This document shows, in pieces, positions 60,945 through 64,000 of a DNA stretch of 64,000 nucleotides. Below the pieces are notes generated by a model that was not told the origin of the DNA, made no database searches, and saw only the letters and a program-made list of their open reading frames with translations. Position 1 is the first letter of the stretch, and each line of letters begins with the position of its first letter. A program made the position numbers and the translations under genes. The stretch lies in NCBI GenBank assembly GCA_013822765.1, contig PNKY01000013.1, forward strand, positions 62,001-126,000, given 5' to 3'. This stretch comes from Rhodospirillum sp. (GTDB taxonomy: Bacteria; Pseudomonadota; Alphaproteobacteria; Dongiales; Dongiaceae).

Positions 60945-62126
60945 CTATCGCCGGACCCCACGGAGCCTCAGCAGCGACCGGAAGACTCCTTGATCGGCCG
61001 ATAGGGCAGGTTGGCTTGCCGCGCTTGCGACCACCGCCTGGTAGAGACTCAGCGTCGGCCGGAGCATGTGCTCAAGGGTGAATCTGTTCTCAAACCGGTT
61101 CCTTCCCCGGTTACCCATCGCAATGCGAAGACCAGGAAGATCGATCAGCTCGCCGAGGCTCTTCGCAAGCAGCCTGTCGTCGCCGACGGGGACGACATAT
61201 CCAGTGAGCGAATCCTCCACCGATTCGCGAACGCCCGCAACGTCGGAGGCGATGACTGGCAATGCTGCGCGCATCGCCTCGAGGATCGACCTTGGAAAGC
61301 CTTCCCACCGCGAGATGAGGCAAAAAATGTCGAGGTCGGCCAGGAGGTTGGGCACGTTCGAGGATTCGCCGACGAACTCGATCCGGTCCAGGAGATCCAA
61401 GTCTGCGGCCATGCGGGCTACCTTCGAGGTATCGCCGCCACCGATGAGCTGCAGTCGCCAAACCTTGTCACGCAGTCGTGCTAGGGCGCACAACAGGGTT
61501 TCATGGTCCTTTTGGGAGTCAAAGCGGGCAACCATGCCGATCCGTGTCGGCATTGAAGCCCCCGGCTTGCGTGCCGTCCGATGCACCGGGGGGAGCAACG
61601 GCATGCCGTTGTGGATGGTCGTGATGCGGTTGGGCGAGGCGATCCGGGCCGCAACAGCAAGCTGACGGTCATAGCGGCAGACCGTCACGATGTGATCGCT
61701 CAGGGGCGCACAGAGGCGCTCTATCGTCCTGTACGCTAGCCGTTGCAGCTCAGGCACTCCTTCCGTGAAGGCCCAGCCATGGGCCGTAAAAATGACGGGT
61801 ATTTCCATGATTCGCGCGGCGATCCGCCCAAGTATTCCGGCCTTCGATGAGTGGCACGACACCAGGGCGGGCGCGCACTCTCCCAGGATGCTCATGACAG
61901 CCCGAAGGGCGCGGATATCTTTCAGGGGCTGTATGGGTCGAACCAGGTGCCGTGTCTCCACGACTTGCACGCCGGCATCGAGCAGCGTCTTGCAGACCGG
62001 ACCGCAAGCGCCGGTCACCACGATGGGGTCATGTCCATTCTCTCGCAACCATAGTGCCAGATCTCGCACGTGGATCTGCGCCCCGCCGATGCTGTCCATG
62101 CGCGTGATCAGGTAGACGATCCTCAT
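60945..62126 (-). CDS. GT4-family glycosyltransferase
   Basis: The 393-residue enzyme starts MRIVYLITRMDSIGGAQIHV, with the GT-B N-terminal domain; the C-terminal donor domain has RIGMVARFDSQKDHETLL and the motif WEGFPRSILEAMRAALPVIAS. It moves a sugar from a nucleotide donor onto a growing glycan. ATG 62126 is chosen because GGAGG is five bases upstream; longer frames lack the domain start. It is in the polysaccharide region and on the same strand as the initiating transferase upstream. Confidence 0.9.
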   Translation of the reverse strand: MRIVYLITRMDSIGGAQIHVRDLALWLRENGHDPIVVTGACGPVCKTLLDAGVQVVETRHLVRPIQPLKDIRALRAVMSILGECAPALVSCHSSKAGILGRIAARIMEIPVIFTAHGWAFTEGVPELQRLAYRTIERLCAPLSDHIVTVCRYDRQLAVAARIASPNRITTIHNGMPLLPPVHRTARKPGASMPTRIGMVARFDSQKDHETLLCALARLRDKVWRLQLIGGGDTSKVARMAADLDLLDRIEFVGESSNVPNLLADLDIFCLISRWEGFPRSILEAMRAALPVIASDVAGVRESVEDSLTGYVVPVGDDRLLAKSLGELIDLPGLRIAMGNRGRNRFENRFTLEHMLRPTLSLYQAVVASAASQPALSADQGVFRSLLRLRGVRR

Positions 62127-62299
62127 GGCCACCCTCCCTAGATTGCCGACCGCCCAGAGCGGGCGTGGTTTGATTGTTCTTCTTGAGGTTTTCTGAGCGT
62201 GTTTCCGAAGCACGCGGGCGGGTGCGCAGCCATCTTGTCAACTGAGAGCATATTGGCTTGATGGCAGCGATTCTGGTCACGGTCGCCAGCCACCGCAGA

Positions 62300-63397
62300 T
62301 CACTTGAGTAAAGGCTGTGGTGCCTTGAAGGCACCCTTGCCGTCGCCGCCGGCAGTCCGCCATGTCTGCGGCATATGGTTGCGGCCGCCATGCTCAAACC
62401 AAGTATGTGCAGCAACCGGAATGACAAGGCCAAGCAGCATGATGGTGTCCGGCACCTTCAGGTACCACCCGATCACGCCAATGCCACCGAGGATGCTGCT
62501 GATGATCGCGAGAGTCGCCACGACCTGGTTCACCGACATACCCGCGTCGAGCATTAGGTGATGCAGATGCTGCCGGTCGCTGGAGAACGGGTTCCTGCCT
62601 GCGGCAGCCCGGCGAATGGCCAAGCTTACGGTGTCGATAATCGGCACGGCGCAGATCCACACGGCTGCAACAGGGGACAACCGCTCCCCATCATGTTGAG
62701 AGAGGCCGATTGCCAGAAAGGCGAGAATTGCTCCAAGCATCATGCTTCCGGCATCGCCCAGGAAGACCGATGCACGAGCACGCCAGTGGTGCCGCAGGTT
62801 GAATACCAGGAATCCAACGACGCAGAACGTGACGAGCAGCGCCAGAATCAAATGGTCACGAAGCCCCATGATGCCCGCAGCGGCGGCAAACCACAGTAAC
62901 GCCACAAGCGACAAGCTTCCGGCAAGGCCATCAACGCCGTCAATCATGTTGTAGGCGTTTATGAGGCCGACGACTGCAATGATTGTCACAGGCGCAGCCC
63001 ATTGCTGCAGGAGCAGATAGTCGCCGCCCAACAACATTCCGACATGCCAGATCAGTGTCTTGTTGGGCAGGACCATGAGCGCGACGCAGGCGATCTGCGC
63101 AATGAATTTGAGTGACGCCCGCAGGTTCATCCGATCGTCGATCACGCCGAGCGCAACCAGGCTCGCCAGGCCGATCATGAAGCTGGTGAAGCCGATGGGG
63201 CGATGCTCAAGAAGAACCGCGGAGACGGCAAAGGCCACGAACACGGCGGCGCCGACCATCGGAACACGGCCGCGATGGTTCTTTCGCGCGGTAGGGATGT
63301 CGACGAATCCGAAGCGCGTGGCAATTTTTTCCATTGCCAGAATGAGGACTACAGAAAGCAGGAACCCATTGATGCAGTTCAGCGCCAACTCGCGCAT
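62300..63397 (-). CDS. WecA/MraY-like undecaprenyl-phosphate sugar-1-phosphate transferase
   Basis: The 365-residue inner-membrane protein has about 10-11 helices and the family motifs in order: VALGVIDDRMNLRASLKF with the Asp-Asp, NAYNMIDGVDGLAG, VFLGDAGSMMLG and the cytoplasmic HLHHLMLDAG. It starts a polysaccharide repeat by transferring a sugar-1-phosphate (often GlcNAc-1-P) to undecaprenyl phosphate. It lies upstream of the GT4 gene on the minus strand with 173 bases between, and ATG 63397 places the first helix correctly. Confidence 0.92.
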   Translation of the reverse strand: MRELALNCINGFLLSVVLILAMEKIATRFGFVDIPTARKNHRGRVPMVGAAVFVAFAVSAVLLEHRPIGFTSFMIGLASLVALGVIDDRMNLRASLKFIAQIACVALMVLPNKTLIWHVGMLLGGDYLLLQQWAAPVTIIAVVGLINAYNMIDGVDGLAGSLSLVALLWFAAAAGIMGLRDHLILALLVTFCVVGFLVFNLRHHWRARASVFLGDAGSMMLGAILAFLAIGLSQHDGERLSPVAAVWICAVPIIDTVSLAIRRAAAGRNPFSSDRQHLHHLMLDAGMSVNQVVATLAIISSILGGIGVIGWYLKVPDTIMLLGLVIPVAAHTWFEHGGRNHMPQTWRTAGGDGKGAFKAPQPLLK

Positions 63398-63712
63398 GAT
63401 TCAACCTCGTTCGCTCTCCCAGTGCCGTGGTGGCATGTTGGCAAAGCGGCAGATGGCGACCTATTTGACAATTCGGCCATCGCCCCGCGCGACTTACGCG
63501 CGTGCGGAAGGGCTGTGCTCCAGTCCGCGGTTTCATTCCGGTTACGTCTGGCTGCGGGTCATAGGGGCGGTTCGATCCGCCAAAACGGTGATGCCCTACG
63601 CCTTTCGTGCAGCGGCTGTGCCCCCGCAGTGCCTATGGACCTACTTCGTTGGAATGGACACCGCTGCCCCCGACCTCATAATTCGCGGTCATAAGCACAT
63701 GGGGCATCATTT
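63398..63712. other. Divergent intergenic region near the window end
   Basis: This 315-base gap lies between the WecA-like gene (-) and a partial gene (+). No reading frame here is convincing. It should hold both promoters, but no clear motif was found. Confidence 0.4.
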
Positions 63713-64000
63713 ATGCGCAAGCGTGGGATCGGCGGGCATTCGAAGATCCTTGAGGAGGAACTTGAGGCCAGCGCGCTCGCTTTCGCGCCTGCCCAGCACT
63801 CGCGTGCCGAGATCGGGGGGCTAACCACGGCTGCGCTCGCCGCGCCGCTATCGGTTGAATCAACCAGCTCGCCCGCCGCTCTGAGCATCTCCAATCCAGT
63901 CATCGTGAACGCGATTGACACGACTGCGTTTGGAATTCCAGACCCGTCGGGCCTTGCTTTTGTTCCGGGCGGCACTCCTGGAACCGGCGCCCTGCTGCTC
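63713..64000 (+). CDS. N-terminal part of a putative secreted propeller-like protein, cut by the window end
   Basis: The frame from ATG 63713 is open to the last base, giving 96 residues (MRKRGIGGHSKILEEELEAS...). It ends in IPDPSGLAFVPGGTPGTGALLL. From memory, this DPSGLAFVPGTGxLLL segment is typical of the first blade of extracellular propeller or RTX-type proteins of alphaproteobacteria. There is no N-terminal signal peptide, so a type I secretion protein is possible. The gene continues outside the window. Confidence 0.5.
   Translation, partial: MRKRGIGGHSKILEEELEASALAFAPAQHSRAEIGGLTTAALAAPLSVESTSSPAALSISNPVIVNAIDTTAFGIPDPSGLAFVPGGTPGTGALLL

Noticed and set aside
63060..63824. A 254-residue plus-strand frame across the WecA-like gene and the window end
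   Set aside because: Shadow of the membrane transferase gene; the partial gene starting at 63713 is in a different frame.
1..64000. CRISPR arrays, insertion sequences, prophage genes and rRNA
   Set aside because: No regularly spaced repeats, transposase, integrase, phage structural gene or rRNA sequence was seen in the window.

Overview
The window is GC-rich chromosomal DNA with dense, often overlapping genes, many Tat signals and frequent GTG/TTG starts. It most resembles an alphaproteobacterium, probably of the Hyphomicrobiales (Bradyrhizobium-like). This rests on gene content and style only; no 16S gene or other marker is present. No insertion sequence, phage or CRISPR array was recognised.

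Layout. (1) 1-13.7 kb is a sugar-acid catabolism island: a Gfo/Idh/MocA oxidoreductase, a ThuA-like protein, an RraA-like aldolase, a complete sugar ABC importer (binding protein, two permeases, ATPase), a GntR/FCD regulator and four different mandelate-racemase-type enolase-superfamily enzymes. (2) 13.8-14.9 kb is a Tat-exported transglutaminase-like protein. (3) 15.3-28.4 kb is a single-strand selenocysteine cassette: formate dehydrogenase subunits fdnG (with an in-frame UGA and a SECIS hairpin), fdnH, fdnI, then fdhE, selA, a Sel1-repeat gene, selB, selC (tRNA-Sec), two unknown small genes and an oxidoreductase-SelD fusion. It encodes both the selenoenzyme and the machinery to make it. The selC gene lies inside the 3' end of the selB reading frame. 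(4) 28.4-32.7 kb is an RND efflux pump with its adaptor. (5) 33-42.4 kb is a looser accessory region: two small secreted proteins (one His-rich), an aminotransferase behind a truncated M24 peptidase, two unrelated parallel beta-helix proteins, a decayed TPR gene and a 39-residue membrane protein.

(6) 42.4-56.3 kb is a type II secretion system split over both strands: gspE-F-G-H-I plus an endonuclease/exonuclease/phosphatase-family gene (+), gspL-M-C/N (-), a Tat-exported beta-propeller (-), gspD-K (+), gspJ (-) and gspO (+). (7) 56.4-64 kb is surface-polysaccharide biosynthesis: glmS, a sulfotransferase, a Wzx-like flippase, a GT4 glycosyltransferase, a WecA-like initiating transferase, and the start of a secreted propeller-like protein that runs off the window.

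The strongest items for a second look are the selC-in-selB nesting, the two unknown genes between selC and selD, and the probable AUU start of gspD.
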